Position numbers and translations under genes: made by a program. This document shows positions 45,834-56,799 of a DNA stretch of 64,000 nt, in pieces. Positions within the stretch are counted from its first letter, which is position 1. Each line of letters begins with the position of its first letter. Source of the stretch: Flabesymbios commensalis (taxonomy: Eukaryota > Annelida > Polychaeta > Terebellida > Flabelligeridae); the NCBI GenBank assembly GCA_964017125.1, contig OZ024907.1, positions 20,902,052-20,966,051 of the forward strand, written 5' to 3'. The notes below the pieces were generated by a model. The model did no database searches and was not told the DNA's origin. It saw only the letters and a program-made list of their open reading frames with translations.

Positions 45834-45951
45834 TTAACAAACCTTTGGTCTCCATGGTTTATATACAAAGATATCACCGCCACAGCATGTTTGAATAAAA
45901 TTCGTTTAGTTTAAAAATGGATAGTTTCTATACATCATGAGGATGGTTCAA

Positions 45952-46202
45952 CCCTCTAATCACCGGTTCCGATTATATTCGTTTTATAAATTTTTTATTA
46001 GCACATTGAATACCAGCTTTTAAACATGTTAAAGATAAAACGTGCAATCAATCAGCAAAATTTCAAAATCGTGCACCGCCATTTTGTCAAATCTGAATAA
46101 TTTTCAACCACTTGAAATGAAGTTGTGAATCGCGTCAGCGAGACACAAATTCAGATGAGTGAAAATTCCACTTGAATAATTTGGCGGCTGGCGGTTAAAG
46201 GC
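45952..46202 (+). mobile_element. Family A MITE, decayed
   Basis: Left CCCTCTAATCACCGG, interior TTTTTTATTAGCACATTGAA and AAACATGTTAAAGATAAAA as in 1350-1587; right end GGCGGTTAAAGG. The stem is interrupted by an extra ATGAAG and mismatches. Confidence 0.65.
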
Positions 46203-46493
46203 GTGCACAGTATGTATTGTATTACTGTTACATGACGTTACCTCTCACACATCACAACACATAAAATGTGTGGCCTTGAAACCCGGCAGACAGTGGGCGT
46301 ACAGGTCATTACAGGTCACAGAGTCGCGTGTGAATTAACTTTACATCATAACATCTACCACAAGCCGCACAGTTATACGACACCTGTACAATATTATATA
46401 AGTACAAAGCATATGCTATGGTATGACAAGCATATTGAGTATAATAACTATATATTTTACTCAAACATTCGTAAATCTTATTAAAAATCAAAA
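46203..46493. other. Gene-free spacer
   Basis: Open frames of 60-72 codons on both strands overlap here and are chance. Confidence 0.35.
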
Positions 46494-46497
46494 TTAA

Positions 46498-46725
46498 CCC
46501 TTGCAGCGCTAAATGAAGTAATTCTAATTTTCGGTCACTTGAAGTTGTGTGTCGCTAAAGCGACCCACAACTTCAAGTGACTGAAAATTACCCACATTTG
46601 CTTAATTTGAGACTAGAAAATTGATGTATTAACACTCGTTTCATTCCCAATAACTATTAACAGTGATTTAATCGGTTAATAAAACAAATTAAAAACGACT
46701 ATAGTCGTGCTTAGCGCTTGAAGGG
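46498..46725 (-). mobile_element. TTAA-flanked hairpin MITE, family B, reversed, well preserved
   Basis: TTAA at 46494-46497, then CCCTTGCAGCGCTAAATG; far end CTTAGCGCTTGAAGGG before TTCA. The stem TTTTCGGTCACTTGAAG / CTTCAAGTGACTGAAAA differs from other B copies (CACCCACTTG) and keeps most pairing. CGACTATAGTCG lies near the far end. Confidence 0.8.
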
Positions 46726-46769
46726 TTCAATCAAAACGGCTGGTGAATTGTCACGTCAGAGAAAGGAAC

Positions 46770-46882
46770 ATCCCAACAAACACAAAACATCTGTATAACA
46801 TTCATACAAAGCCGGCCGAATGTCGAAGACGTTGGGCCGGCGTTGTATAAATGTTATACAAGTGTTTTGTGTTTGTTGGGAT
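46770..46882. mobile_element. Family P palindromic element, longest and most divergent
   Basis: A 113 bp palindrome: ATCCCAACAAACACAAAACA to its complement at the right end. Middle arms TGTATAACATTCATACAA and TTGTATAAATGTTATACA, then GCCGGCC / GGCCGGC around GAATGTC-GAA-GACGTT. It shares only the outer CAAACAC and the apex with the other copies. Confidence 0.82.
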
Positions 46883-47292
46883 ATAGGTTAGAGTATAGCT
46901 TGGTGGCTAAAGCACACAACAGATGTTCATCTTTATTTGAAATTGTAATCTTGGATGACAACACTGTACCATATAGACATATGGTAGATAGATTGATGAT
47001 TCTTTTAGTTAATATAATAGAAATTATGATAATTATATAGAAAACATCCACATTGTATAAGGAACTGAGTGAAATATTTATTCCAGGTTATACAACTATT
47101 TTTTCTAAACTAGAAACATCTCGTTGGTGGTAAATGCTGCGATCCACTAGAGTAGACTGTAGTGTTCTGAGTCATACACTGAGAGATATTGATATTTATA
47201 GAGGACAGTGGATAGTTCGCTATCTACGTGAGATGAACTGGCATTCATGAATATCGGACTGATATAAAACACCACTGTCTATTGGTCACAAA
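46883..47292. other. Gene-free spacer
   Basis: Nothing recognised. Confidence 0.3.
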
Positions 47293-47397
47293 AGCAGACA
47301 CGATGCGTCCACCCAATGCTGTTTTAATGTTGGCCCATCGTCTTCGACGATGAGCCGACATTAAAACAACATTTGGGGAACGTATGACGCCTACTGG
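47293..47397. mobile_element. Family P palindromic element
   Basis: GCTGTTTTAATGTTGGCCCA pairs with TGAGCCGACATTAAAACAAC around TCGTC-TTC-GACGA. Outer arms (GCAGACACGATGCG, CGTATGACGCCTACTGG) are eroded. Confidence 0.7.
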
Positions 47398-47399
47398 TC

Positions 47400-47567
47400 A
47401 GACACCTTAGCGCCTAAAGACCATTTGAGCCCCAAATCACTACAATATTTGAAAAAAAGGACTATTCAAACATATTTGGCCTCAAATTTAACAAATCGAA
47501 ATAATTTCCAACCGCTCAAATTTAAAGTGGGTTACCTTTTCAATTATATACCTGCGGTTAAAGGGCT
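47400..47567. mobile_element. Decayed family B-like element
   Basis: CTTAGCGCCTAAAG at the left and CCTGCGGTTAAAGGG at the right; interior CTCAAATTTAACAAATCG, with a wrecked stem (CGCTCAAATTTAAAGTGGGT). Confidence 0.4.
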
Positions 47568-47570
47568 GAT

Positions 47571-48183
47571 TTTTGTGGGCTAAGCGGATTCGTGTGGTGA
47601 ACGCAAGTTTGAAGGTAATATTTATTTTAAATAATTAGGTCCTTTAGTAGTTACAATGACATTATACGAGCCAGAGCAACCACGATAAAACACACGAAGC
47701 ACCCAGAATGATAGTTATCAAGCGTAAAATATTATTTATGTAGACCTGGACTGTCCCACACACATGCATGGGGGTATTACAAGCCCAGAGAGTTGATTGC
47801 GAGTTATTGCGCTGATAAGCATGCAAAGCGGATGCCATTTCTTAAATTCTATATCTCCCTCCAGACCGCAGCTCAACGGGAGACAAAATGATAAATGAAT
47901 AATATTCATCTGTGCCAGTTTCTGCGCATTGAATTTCACGTGGAAGAGAAATTTAGCACATGTTATAGCTAGCCTATTTATACAAGATTCTATATTCTGA
48001 GGCAACCTCATACCAACAGGGACCTAAACTCAATATCATAATGACAGTATCTTGACAAAATTTGTGGAAATGTTTATGTGTACCGTATGTGTACCGTAAT
48101 GTGTACCGTATTTTTGCTGATGTATAAAAAAACAGAATAAATTAATTACTTTCAAAATGAAGAAAGAGAGGTAATTTCCGCTG
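47571..48183. other. Gene-free stretch
   Basis: A 91-codon minus-strand frame (47736-48011) has no recognised features. A direct TGTACCGTA[A/T] repeat occurs at 48080-48115. Confidence 0.35.
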
Positions 48184-48187
48184 TTAA

Positions 48188-48392
48188 CCCTTTAAGCGCT
48201 AAGAACGATTACAGTCGATTTAATCCTTTTTACTAGCCGAGTAAATCACTTAATGGAAACGAAATGTGTGTTTGAACATCAAGATTGTTTGCTCCCAAAT
48301 TGAACAAAGGGGAGTGATTTTCACCCACTTGAAGTTGTGGGTCGCGATAGCGAGACACAACTTCAAGTAGGTGGAAATTTAAATAAGGATTA
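48188..48392 (+). mobile_element. TTAA-type hairpin MITE, family B, right end missing
   Basis: TTAA (48184-48187), CCCTTTAAGCGCTAAGAACG, interior TGAACATCAAGATTGTTTG. Stem TTTTCACCCACTTGAAG / CTTCAAGTAGGTGGAAA with CGCGATAGCG. The right terminal repeat is not found. Confidence 0.72.
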
Positions 48393-49456
48393 AGATACCG
48401 TAACGGGAATGTGCACAATAATAGTCAAGATTTGCCATTTGGATTTTATCTTAATACAGTAGCCCCAGTAAGGTCAGGTGTATTCACACAGGTTTAGGTA
48501 GTGATTCTGACAGTATCATTTCATTACGTGTCGTACCTCATGTATGACAGCTCTGCCACTGACACTCCCCCTATTTAAATAGTCGTCATTCATGTTACAA
48601 TAGCCCCACCCCTGTACATGTAGAATAATGTACCTACCATAGCATTATAACGGTCAGCTTTACACCCCGTTACCTACAGTATGGTATACCCCGAGGGCGA
48701 TAATATAATGTCGTAAATATATATCATACTAATTTATGGGTCAATTCCAGTACACCACATATTGAACAAGCGCCAAGCGGTGTGGCATTGACAAAAATAG
48801 TCCAAATATTTGTTTTCACACTTTTTTTATTGCATATTTAAAGTCGCATTAAGATCATACATTTACCCTATGCTAAGTGTACGATGTATGAGGGTTTGAA
48901 ACATTGTTAAGAAAACAAATTCCTTTGATTCAATTAGGAAATAAATACACATGTCGGTGATACAAATAGTTGGAATTACAGTTTCAACAAAGCGTATTTA
49001 AGACAAACTGAGTCGATGCATGTATGTGGTTAACACTTCATTCACTAGGTGACGCACAGACTCCAATTTTACCCCTTTACTCGCAAAGTTAAAATTTTAA
49101 TTCAGCTAATTTTTTTATCTCGCTTTGAGTGGGTTCAACATTTGCTAACCGTGGGCAAATACCACTTTTAATGTGTGTAATTTGAACATCGAGTGAATGA
49201 GAATCGAAAGAGCGGTTTTGTAGATATCTGAGGGTGACAAGTTATGGATGCGGCCACACGAGACGGCGGCGGCGGACGAAACCGTACAAAAACAAAACCT
49301 GGCAGAGGAACTTTAATTATCATAAAGACAATTATATTCACGAACGGCGATCAAAGGGAAACACTTTGTTCACTTGAATAAGCTTTTCTTGATCATCTGT
49401 TTTAATTTTTGTTGATTTTCTGTCATATCACGTTTTCAAAACACCTGACAACGATT
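48393..49456. other. Gene-free stretch
   Basis: Includes a short GGCGGCGGCGG run at 49263. No coding signal. Confidence 0.35.
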
Positions 49457-49690
49457 TGCGGATTCAGAGGGGTCCTGATCCCCTTTTTTTCAAAAATTAA
49501 ATTACCTCAACATCGATCAAAATTGCCAAACATATTGGTTTTTGACACTCAATATTTACCAAGGTAGTGCCTAGCACTATCGGTCCTGGTAACTTTAGAA
49601 TATCTAGCCCCCATGATACAGCTGAAAAAACTGAAAATCATTTTTGATTACCCCCCCCCCCTCTTTAAAATTCTGAATCGGCCCCCCTGA
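49457..49690. mobile_element. Possible MITE with GATTCAGA ends and C/G tracts
   Basis: GCGGATTCAGAGGGG near 49458 is inverted relative to TTCTGAATCGGCCCCCC near 49671; a 12-base C run lies just inside the right end. The inverted match is short. Confidence 0.35.
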
Positions 49691-50932
49691 AGGCAGTTAT
49701 GCTATTGCCATCGCTGAACAGTCAAAATAATACATTCAAGTCTGACGTGTGAGACTCTAATACACGTATATCATTATCATACTGTTTAAACTCAGTTTAC
49801 CATATTGTTAATAAACACAATTTCGATCACAGACAAATATCAGCACCTGATAAAATAATCAACTTCATTTATAGTTAATTTTCCACTGATATCGGAAACG
49901 CAAACAAACTTGAATAGACATTTTTCAGGGAGATAAGACATCAAAGCGTCCAGTTAGTGTTGACGTCTTCAATATAGCGTGCTGACCCACAGAATCTTCC
50001 CAGAAGAAGATATATGACGACAGCTGTGGTCTGGGTGATTGGACATGTGGCAGTGATCTACCTTGATACATTAGTGATTATTGTGGTTTTCAAACTTTCA
50101 CTGCCCAGCAAACACGGAGACGTGGGCGAATGTCTAGTGTTTGATGGGTGGATCATTTTAAGTTTATGGGAGATTAAATTTGATAATGGTTAGTAAATAT
50201 ATAATGTTTTCACTCGTAAGTGATATTCACAAACATGCATTACGAAAAACCTCAAAAGATTAACAAAATACTGTGAGTAATTTAAAACGTGTCTAGTTAA
50301 AAAAGCGTCGACTTTTTTTTAGCTATACGATGAATCCATTGCGCCATGCATCTTCCTATATTACATCTGGATCGCTAACCTTTTCTCCATCATAAAATGT
50401 AGAGGTTCTACCTCCGCACACACACAAAAATATATTATAAATCACAATGACATCAGAATTAAATTGCCATTATGCCATGGCGGCTTGAAAGAAGGTCACA
50501 AAAGCGTTGCGTTTCGTTTGCAAGAAATATTCGACAAACGTGGGAAATTTTAGTGCACCTCTTCTGCCACGCAGCAGTTCGGGGTCTGTGAGGAATCAGA
50601 GGGAAAAGCGTGATGGACGGCGTCCTACTGGGAGAATCAGGCTAATATAACTTATCCTGGAATAGCTGGGCATCTCCTGTGTACGGAGATAATGGTCGTA
50701 CAGGTAAGCTGATGAGGCATACGGCACGGCAGCCTGCGGGTCGTACATCACCACTCTCTGGTCGTGTGTACGCACCCCCGTCAGTCAGCCAGCCTCTGTG
50801 ATGATCAATGGCTCCTGGTATCAAGTTCACCACAGGTAAACTGATCAGCTACAGATCTGTTAAGGTTTCCAAGGTGTTCCAACCATGGTTCAACAACGCC
50901 TGTAAACGGATCAGCTGGAGCTGCAAGCGGCT
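49691..50932. other. Gene-free stretch with a shrunken P element
   Basis: At 50104-50148 CCCAGCAAACACGGAGACGT and GAATGTCTAGTGTTTGATGG are the two outer arms of a family P element joined with the core deleted. The remainder is unremarkable. Confidence 0.4.
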
Positions 50933-50995
50933 CCAATGATGTCTGAATGTTGGGTCAGTGTCGCAGACGCTGGCCCAACCTTCAGACATCATTGG
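50933..50995. mobile_element. Family P palindromic element, short
   Basis: CCAATGATGTCTGAATGTTG pairs with CAACCTTCAGACATCATTGG, then GGTCAGTGTC / GACGCTGGCC around GCA. The GATGTCTGAA / TTCAGACATC segment is particular to this copy. Confidence 0.78.
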
Positions 50996-51433
50996 AAACG
51001 CGTTTTATCTGAGAATTTCTTCACGGAGCGTGTTGCACCAGCATTTAGCCATCATTGGAGAAGTCTCATCTGAAGATTCTCTTCCTGGTGCGTGTTGGCC
51101 CGGTATTGGAGCTGCCTCTGATACATGAGTATTTTCTTGCAGGATGGTGTTGTCTCAGCAGGCCTGGTCTTTGAGGATACACACACGTATCGCTGTGCCG
51201 TACAGGGGTGTGCAGGAATGCCAGACATGTCCAGTGATGGATGACTGGCATGGTCAAGTTCACCACATGTAAGCGGATCATCAGGGGGTGTGCAAGGGGG
51301 GGGGGGTTCCGCAGACTCGCGCCGCAGCGGGACACGCCAGTCTCAGGGGTACCCAACCCCAAGGAATCCTGGCTAACTCCACGGAGGTTAAAAAAGGGTA
51401 GCCTGCTAGCTAACTCTGACCAGGAGGTCTGGC
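50996..51433. other. GC-richer gene-free stretch
   Basis: Higher GC than the surroundings; CGTGTTGCACCAGC / CGTGTTGGCCCGG repeats near 51030 and 51090 suggest an old internal duplication. Frames of 98 and 118 codons overlap on opposite strands and show no features. Confidence 0.35.
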
Positions 51434-51611
51434 TAGGGACGCATCATCGGATATCTGGGGGGGGGGGGGGGCTAGAGTTTTTGTTGGTTGCAATTTTTTT
51501 CTGCCCACATTTACAACAAACTTTTCTGACTTTTGTGGCGACAAACTTTAGTTTTCATATAGTTCTTGTAACCCCCCCCCCCCCCCCCCCAGAGTAATGG
51601 TGCGCCCCCTA
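51434..51611. mobile_element. MITE with TAGGG ends and G15/C19 tracts
   Basis: TAGGGACGCATCAT at the left and ATGGTGCGCCCCCTA at the right are inverted. Just inside lie G15 (51457-51471) and C19 (51572-51590), which could themselves pair. Its overall plan resembles the element at 57635. Confidence 0.5.
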
Positions 51612-51727
51612 TGAGTGTTTCTAACTATGCAGTTATAATATAACCTAGATTCCGGAGACGAAACTTTCTATTTAAATGCTCAAATTACGCTCAGGATCTT
51701 GGATTTTAAATGTATTTAAAATCTAAT

Positions 51728-52087
51728 GACAATCAGGCTAAAATCATCAAAAAATCTGTATTTTATTTCAGCTTCCTAATATGGTCATGAGATGTGAACA
51801 TGTCCATAGACTAGAATTGCGCAAGTCTTTTAAATATTGGGCAGCAGTGGCAACGTAGCAAGTGTGCCGAAAGCCGAGATGATCAGTTATTCCCGTATTT
51901 CCTATTTTATTTATGCATGTCAGAAATTAAATTTCGTCCTTATTTCTCGCTTAACTGGTTAATGCCCAACACAAAATTTAAAAAAAAAACGCAATTCTAG
52001 TCTATGGACATGTTGACATATTATGGAAATATCAAGGAGCCAAAATAAAAAATACCGATTTTTTGATGATTTTAGCCTGATTGTGTC
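51728..52087. mobile_element. Foldback element with ~95 bp arms
   Basis: The arm starting GACAATCAGGCTAAAATCAT and ending AGACTAGAATTGCG (51728-51821) is inverted at 51990-52087 (CGCAATTCTAGTCT...GATTTTAGCCTGATTGTGTC), separated by about 168 bp. Arms match with scattered differences. Frames on both strands here are shadows. Confidence 0.72.
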
Positions 52088-52258
52088 GCTTTCAGCAAAA
52101 CTGAAAAAACGCGCTATGTTAGGTGCGGAAGGTAATATTATGTACTTCAAAAGAAAAAGTATACTTAAAAAGAAAACATTGCAAGTCGAAATTGCCTCCT
52201 TTGAAATCGTGTGTTGAGTCCTGCCTCAGTGTTGTTGGATGTCTCAGCTAAACTGTCT

Positions 52259-52318
52259 GCAAAGACAAACAGCAGTAACTGCTTACTTTTTCAATGATCA
52301 GATACTGCTCTTTGTCTT
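52259..52318. mobile_element. Family G palindromic MITE
   Basis: GCAAAGACAAACAGCAGTAA and TACTGCTCTTTGTCTTT are inverted; TAACTGCTTAC lies in the left arm. Confidence 0.55.
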
Positions 52319-52340
52319 TATATATGGCATCACGTCCTCT

Positions 52341-52444
52341 GCAAACTCGAGAGGTTGATCCGATGCTGGTTTAATGCTGTTTCACCGTCTTCGACGTCGG
52401 CCCAGCATTAATCCAGCATTGGCTCAACTTTTCGTGTTTGCTGG
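52341..52444. mobile_element. Family P palindromic element, full length
   Basis: GATCCGATGCTGGTTTAATG and its partner CATTAATCCAGCATTGGCTC pair, apex CACCGTC-TTC-GACGTCGG. The right outer arm ends TTTTCGTGTTTGCTGG. Confidence 0.75.
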
Positions 52445-52562
52445 TTCTCCAGAGACTCGTAGCACGCGGGACACGCCACTCTCTCTCATTCTCCCACAGT
52501 CAGATCCATAGATTACTAGGTGTGACCCACATTTACAGATAGCTGCGTACTGCACCCTGTAG

Positions 52563-52620
52563 TGTAAAACCAGCAGGCAGTAACTGCTTACTTTAGCACT
52601 TACTGCTTTTTGGCTTTACA
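52563..52620. mobile_element. Family G palindromic MITE
   Basis: TGTAAAACCAGCAGGCAGTA is inverted relative to TACTGCTTTTTGGCTTTACA. Together with 52259-52318 it flanks the P element at 52341-52444. Confidence 0.55.
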
Positions 52621-54477
52621 TAGCAGAGTGAGAGTCGCAGAATGTGCTCACAGAACGGAGATAAGATTTGCTGAAACAGCTCGAGTTACTGATCAATGAC
52701 ATTTGCTCGGAGTCCCCACTGTACAATAAAATATATCAAACAGTTAGTCAACAAAAACTTCCTTTAAAAATGATTGGAAAAGTAGGCTACATGGGAAATT
52801 ATTTGTATATATAATCCCGCCGTGTACATATGCTATCTGTCTACGATCACCCAAGTTATCAAAATGATCATTTTAAAATATTAGAAAATATCGAAAAAAT
52901 GTTGACCGTTGTCGCAAAACACAAACCTTCATTATTGACTGAAAGTGCGCAGCGCGAGGACTGACGCGATATTATGCACTAGTTCTGGTATCAACCTCAT
53001 TGTAATCACCTTCGCTCTTCATAGTAGTTATCTTTGTTATGCAATTCTACAATACGCTGATGTGTCGAATACTAAATTGTAGTCTCTATGTCAGGGACGT
53101 CTTTAATCTTTAGGTGCTGCCTTACCACGTGGCGTTTTTTTTCATATGTTCAAAGCTGGCAACGCTGACGTAATTGCTACTTTTAATAATTGAACACAAA
53201 TGTAAAATGCACTTCTAGTTTATTTGTATTTTTATTATGCTTATTTGTAAGAGCATAAAACTGTTTTCGTTGGAAAATACTCATCTTCCCCATGTTTCTC
53301 CACCCCGTGGTCTTACTAGTCACCAGTTACAGTAGATTAGATAAATTACCCCAATGATAGTTCTAAATCACAGATTGCACCGAAGCATTATCTCCGCAGG
53401 ATACGTTTTAGGATACTGCAGGATTAGTTCTAGGCCTTTCCAAAACATCGGCATCAGACATCTTGGACTACTGTATTAGCACCGCTGCTGAAAGGAGGTC
53501 CTAGGGAGATTTTTGTCAAACGCTACCAGTTCACTTTGTACCATGCAGCAGAAGTAAAAAAATTGGATTAAATATTACACCTGAAGCTATAGTGGAGCAT
53601 ATCAAATGTTGCGAGCCAGATGGGTTGTGAAGAACAATTTACAAATTGGAATTAAATTTCCAGTATGGTCAAAACAGTCAGCTAGAAATATCGCCATCTT
53701 TAAAAGTGAAATATGAAATAAATATAGAGGATGTTCAACCTACCCTTTTTTATTCATATTGTATATTATTACAGGTGATGACGATGAATTTTTAATCAAA
53801 AAATGTCCAAAATTACAACTAAAATTCATAACCAACATGGTATATAGCAGGGGGTCATTTTAACATATAGCTTTAAGTGCTCCGACAGATCCAAGTATGT
53901 AACTGCTAACAGCTACGCCCACTCCCCCATGGGACAAGAGCCTATCCACAAAAAGTCATTCATGGTATTACGATACCCAAGATGCATTAGTAGTGTCCTC
54001 ATCAGTGTGTTAATGGTGCATAATCTAGTAGAATTGTTTTTAGATCACTGATTTTAACTGACTGGATGTTTCCCCTGCAGCGAAACCGCATAATACTACT
54101 TGGCAAGGCTGATGGCTTCATCTGAGTTTGATTGCAAAACGACATGGTATTTTATATATAAATACATTTTTCATATGATATTTGAATGTGTTGATTATCA
54201 CATTATCTGACAGCGTTTAGTCCGATTGTCACTGCGTGAGTTCGAGTGAATGTACGATGCGATCAATGTAGTGGAAGCGCTTGTTGCGTTGAAACGGAAC
54301 ACGCAGATTGTCCAGGTGTGCCACTTAATGCATTACCTGATCGCTAGAGTTCGTACTGCCAGAGGTGAGAGACTAGAGAAGACAGATTGTGTTAATAATG
54401 GCGTGCCATCTCAGTAAGAACCAGTTACAGTCCACTCTGACATTCAGACCCAGCACGATGGATAGCACAAGCGCACA
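52621..54477. other. Gene-free stretch
   Basis: No repeat ends, no frame of note and no RNA gene recognised in about 1.9 kb. Confidence 0.35.
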
Positions 54478-54525
54478 CTCAATGTTGTGTGAGACATTTT
54501 ACCAGCATTAAGCCAGCACGTTGCC
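54478..54525. mobile_element. Family P remnant
   Basis: CACTCAATGTTGTGTGAGACATTTTACCAGC-type and ATTAAGCCAGCACGTTG pieces resemble P arms without a hairpin. Confidence 0.25.
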
Positions 54526-54668
54526 ACCGCTAAAGGTTTTTGGTTCGGATGTCTTTCATTTTGGCAATCACTACGTCTACTTATCATCAAATCAACACAT
54601 CATCAGAACTAAATCCCCCTCATTCTTCATGAGAAGACTAAGATTCACATTTTATAGCTATTAATTAA

Positions 54669-54911
54669 CCCTTTAAGCCCTCAAGATGCATTAAAGCATC
54701 ATTTTACATCCCTGAAAACAGACTTAATTTTCCTACAACCAAGGGTTTTAGAATGAATATTTCCATGAAACTGGTTTACCAATACATGGCAATTTTCTTT
54801 ACTTTTTCACCCACATCAAACCATCTTCATCCACCACAAGCCGAGAATTGCGACAGCAATTTGCGGCTTGTAGGGGATGAAGATGACAATGTAAAGTCAG
54901 GCTTGAAAGGG
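54669..54911 (+). mobile_element. TTAA-flanked hairpin MITE, family C
   Basis: TTAA (54665-54668), CCCTTTAAGCCCTCAAGATG; right end CAGGCTTGAAAGGG before TTGA. Stem CTTCATCCACCACAAGCC / GGCTTGTAGGGGATGAAG. In the outer stem, CC-A-CC versus GG-G-GG keeps pairing through a G-containing change. A 76-codon frame across it is a shadow. Confidence 0.76.
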
Positions 54912-56375
54912 TTGATAAACTGTGCCCATGATTATTATATCTTACCTATAATAGGCGAACGCAAATGTATATACATAATATAATAATAACATAATATAAT
55001 TTAGAATTCGATGTATTTGTCAGAACAAACACAATTCTATTTCATTTTCATTTCCTAGATTACTATTTGTTATACTGGATGATTTGCTAGGAATTAAAAA
55101 AATATTCTGGCTTCTAAGACGAAGTCGGCAATGAAGAGTCGCAAAAAAATCACATCTGCATTTGAGTTTATTGTTACAGATTCAGTAAATTAGAGTAACG
55201 TACTATAACAATATGTAGTAAAAAATAAATTAAAATGTATAAAATAAATCTGGGATATTGCTTTCTGATAATTAATTCTTGAGTAGAGGAATACACGTCA
55301 CAGATGATCTTTAGACTACTAAATATAAATAAATGATATAATGACGGCTTGGAAAGGTGACATGATAAGACGCAAAAAAGGCGAGCCGTAGTAAGAACGA
55401 GACAGCTCTACCATTAATATAGCAAACGGCACACAGACATGGTGCCATTTATAGCCAGTGTCATTTTGGCGCGCCAACCACTACTAAAATATAATTATAA
55501 TACATGGTAAAACACTTGACAACATTTCTATCGCAGTTGTTGTTGATAACCGTCAAATTCATAACCGTCATTTACTGGACAAAATTGACATTTCATTAGA
55601 AAATAATCACCCCTCTGAAACAATATAATCAATTTGCAGGATGTTTTTCACGCCATTAATTAAATTAATCATTTACATAAGTGAATGAAAATATCGCGAG
55701 AGACTTGCAAAAACCCTCATTTAATCTTAATTTAACATCAAGTCTTGTCACGTCCTAGCTGCATATTGTCATCATTACCTGATTAAATATCCGTACAGGG
55801 CTGCAGCCTGCAGGCTGATAAACCGTGCAGGGCTGCAGCCTCAGCCTGCAGGCTGATGGCCGTGCAGGGATTCAGCCCCAGTCTGATACAGGTTAGATTT
55901 AGAAACGCCACAAATAGTGTGGACAGTATGTTTTACAAAATTATCCCGACCAGAATAGAAACATATTTTTACAAAAAACTTTAAACTTTCGTCGTTAACA
56001 TTGGGTCGTTGATATATTATTGTTGGTCTGCAAACAGCATTAGGCCTATGTCATTTCATCTAAACACGAGACGTTGCATGTTTATTCAAAACGCTGGTTA
56101 AATCAATTGGAATTTTCACTCGCTATGAAAACATTGTGTCACGCTGAGGACACAATTTGAGGACATCTCTATCTCGTCCAATCTAAGATGTGGGTCGTTT
56201 TGAGAATACCGGAGGCCGATAGATTGAGATGATGATGATTGCTCGAGGGGCGACACCTAGCGATTAGCGTTTATTCTATCGTTGGAAAACGCTGCAAAGC
56301 AAAATAAATTGACAATTTCGTTTATTTTATCGATTCATTTTCATCTTTTTAGAAACGAGTGCAACTTGTGATGCT
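54912..56375. other. Gene-free stretch with a short GC-rich duplication
   Basis: CCGT[A/G]CAGGGCTGCAGCCT and GCCTGCAGGCTGAT recur at about 55791-55880. Otherwise AT-rich and featureless. Confidence 0.4.
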
Positions 56376-56379
56376 GTAA

Positions 56380-56795
56380 CCCTTAAAGCGCAAAATTCAA
56401 AAATATAATTTTTCACCCACTTGGAAGTTGTATCTTGCTTTCGCGACCCACAACATTTGTTCAATTTGAGACTAAAAATTTGCAAATCTTGATGTTTAAC
56501 CCTTTAACCGCCAAATTATTCAATCTGAATTTTCACCCACTTGAAGTTGTGTCTCGCTGACGCGATACACAACTTCAAGTGATTGGAAATTATTCAGATT
56601 TGACAAAATGGAAGTCAACTGTTCAAAACATGTTCAAAAGGTGGTACATAATGTGCTAATAAAAAATGAAAACCCGAATATATGCGGCACCGGCGGTTAA
56701 AGGGTTAAACATACATTAGGCCTACATTCCCAATAACAGTGATTTAATCGGATAATGAACCGGATCAAAAACGAGTCGAGCTTAGCGTGAAACGG
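56380..56795 (-). mobile_element. Family B MITE split by a younger insertion
   Basis: Outer element: CCCTTAAAGCGCAAAATTC at the left, GAGCTTAGCGTGAAACGG at the right. Its left piece carries a worn stem (CACCCACTTGGAAGTTGTAT ... GACCCACAACA). The sequence ...CTTGATGTTTAA is interrupted at 56500 and resumes at 56709 (ACATACATTAGG, ACAGTGATTTAATCGG), as in intact family B copies. Confidence 0.75.
56500..56704 (-). mobile_element. Family A MITE nested in family B, with exact TTAA duplication
   Basis: 205 bp from CCCTTTAACCGCC to GGCGGTTAAAGGG, bounded by TTAA at 56496-56499 and 56705-56708. Removing it with one TTAA restores the family B interior. Stem TTTTCACCCACTTGAAG / CTTCAAGTGATTGGAAA, apex CGCTGACGCG. 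The terminal repeats are perfect over 13 bp, so it is young relative to its host element. Confidence 0.9.
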
Positions 56796-56799
56796 TCAA

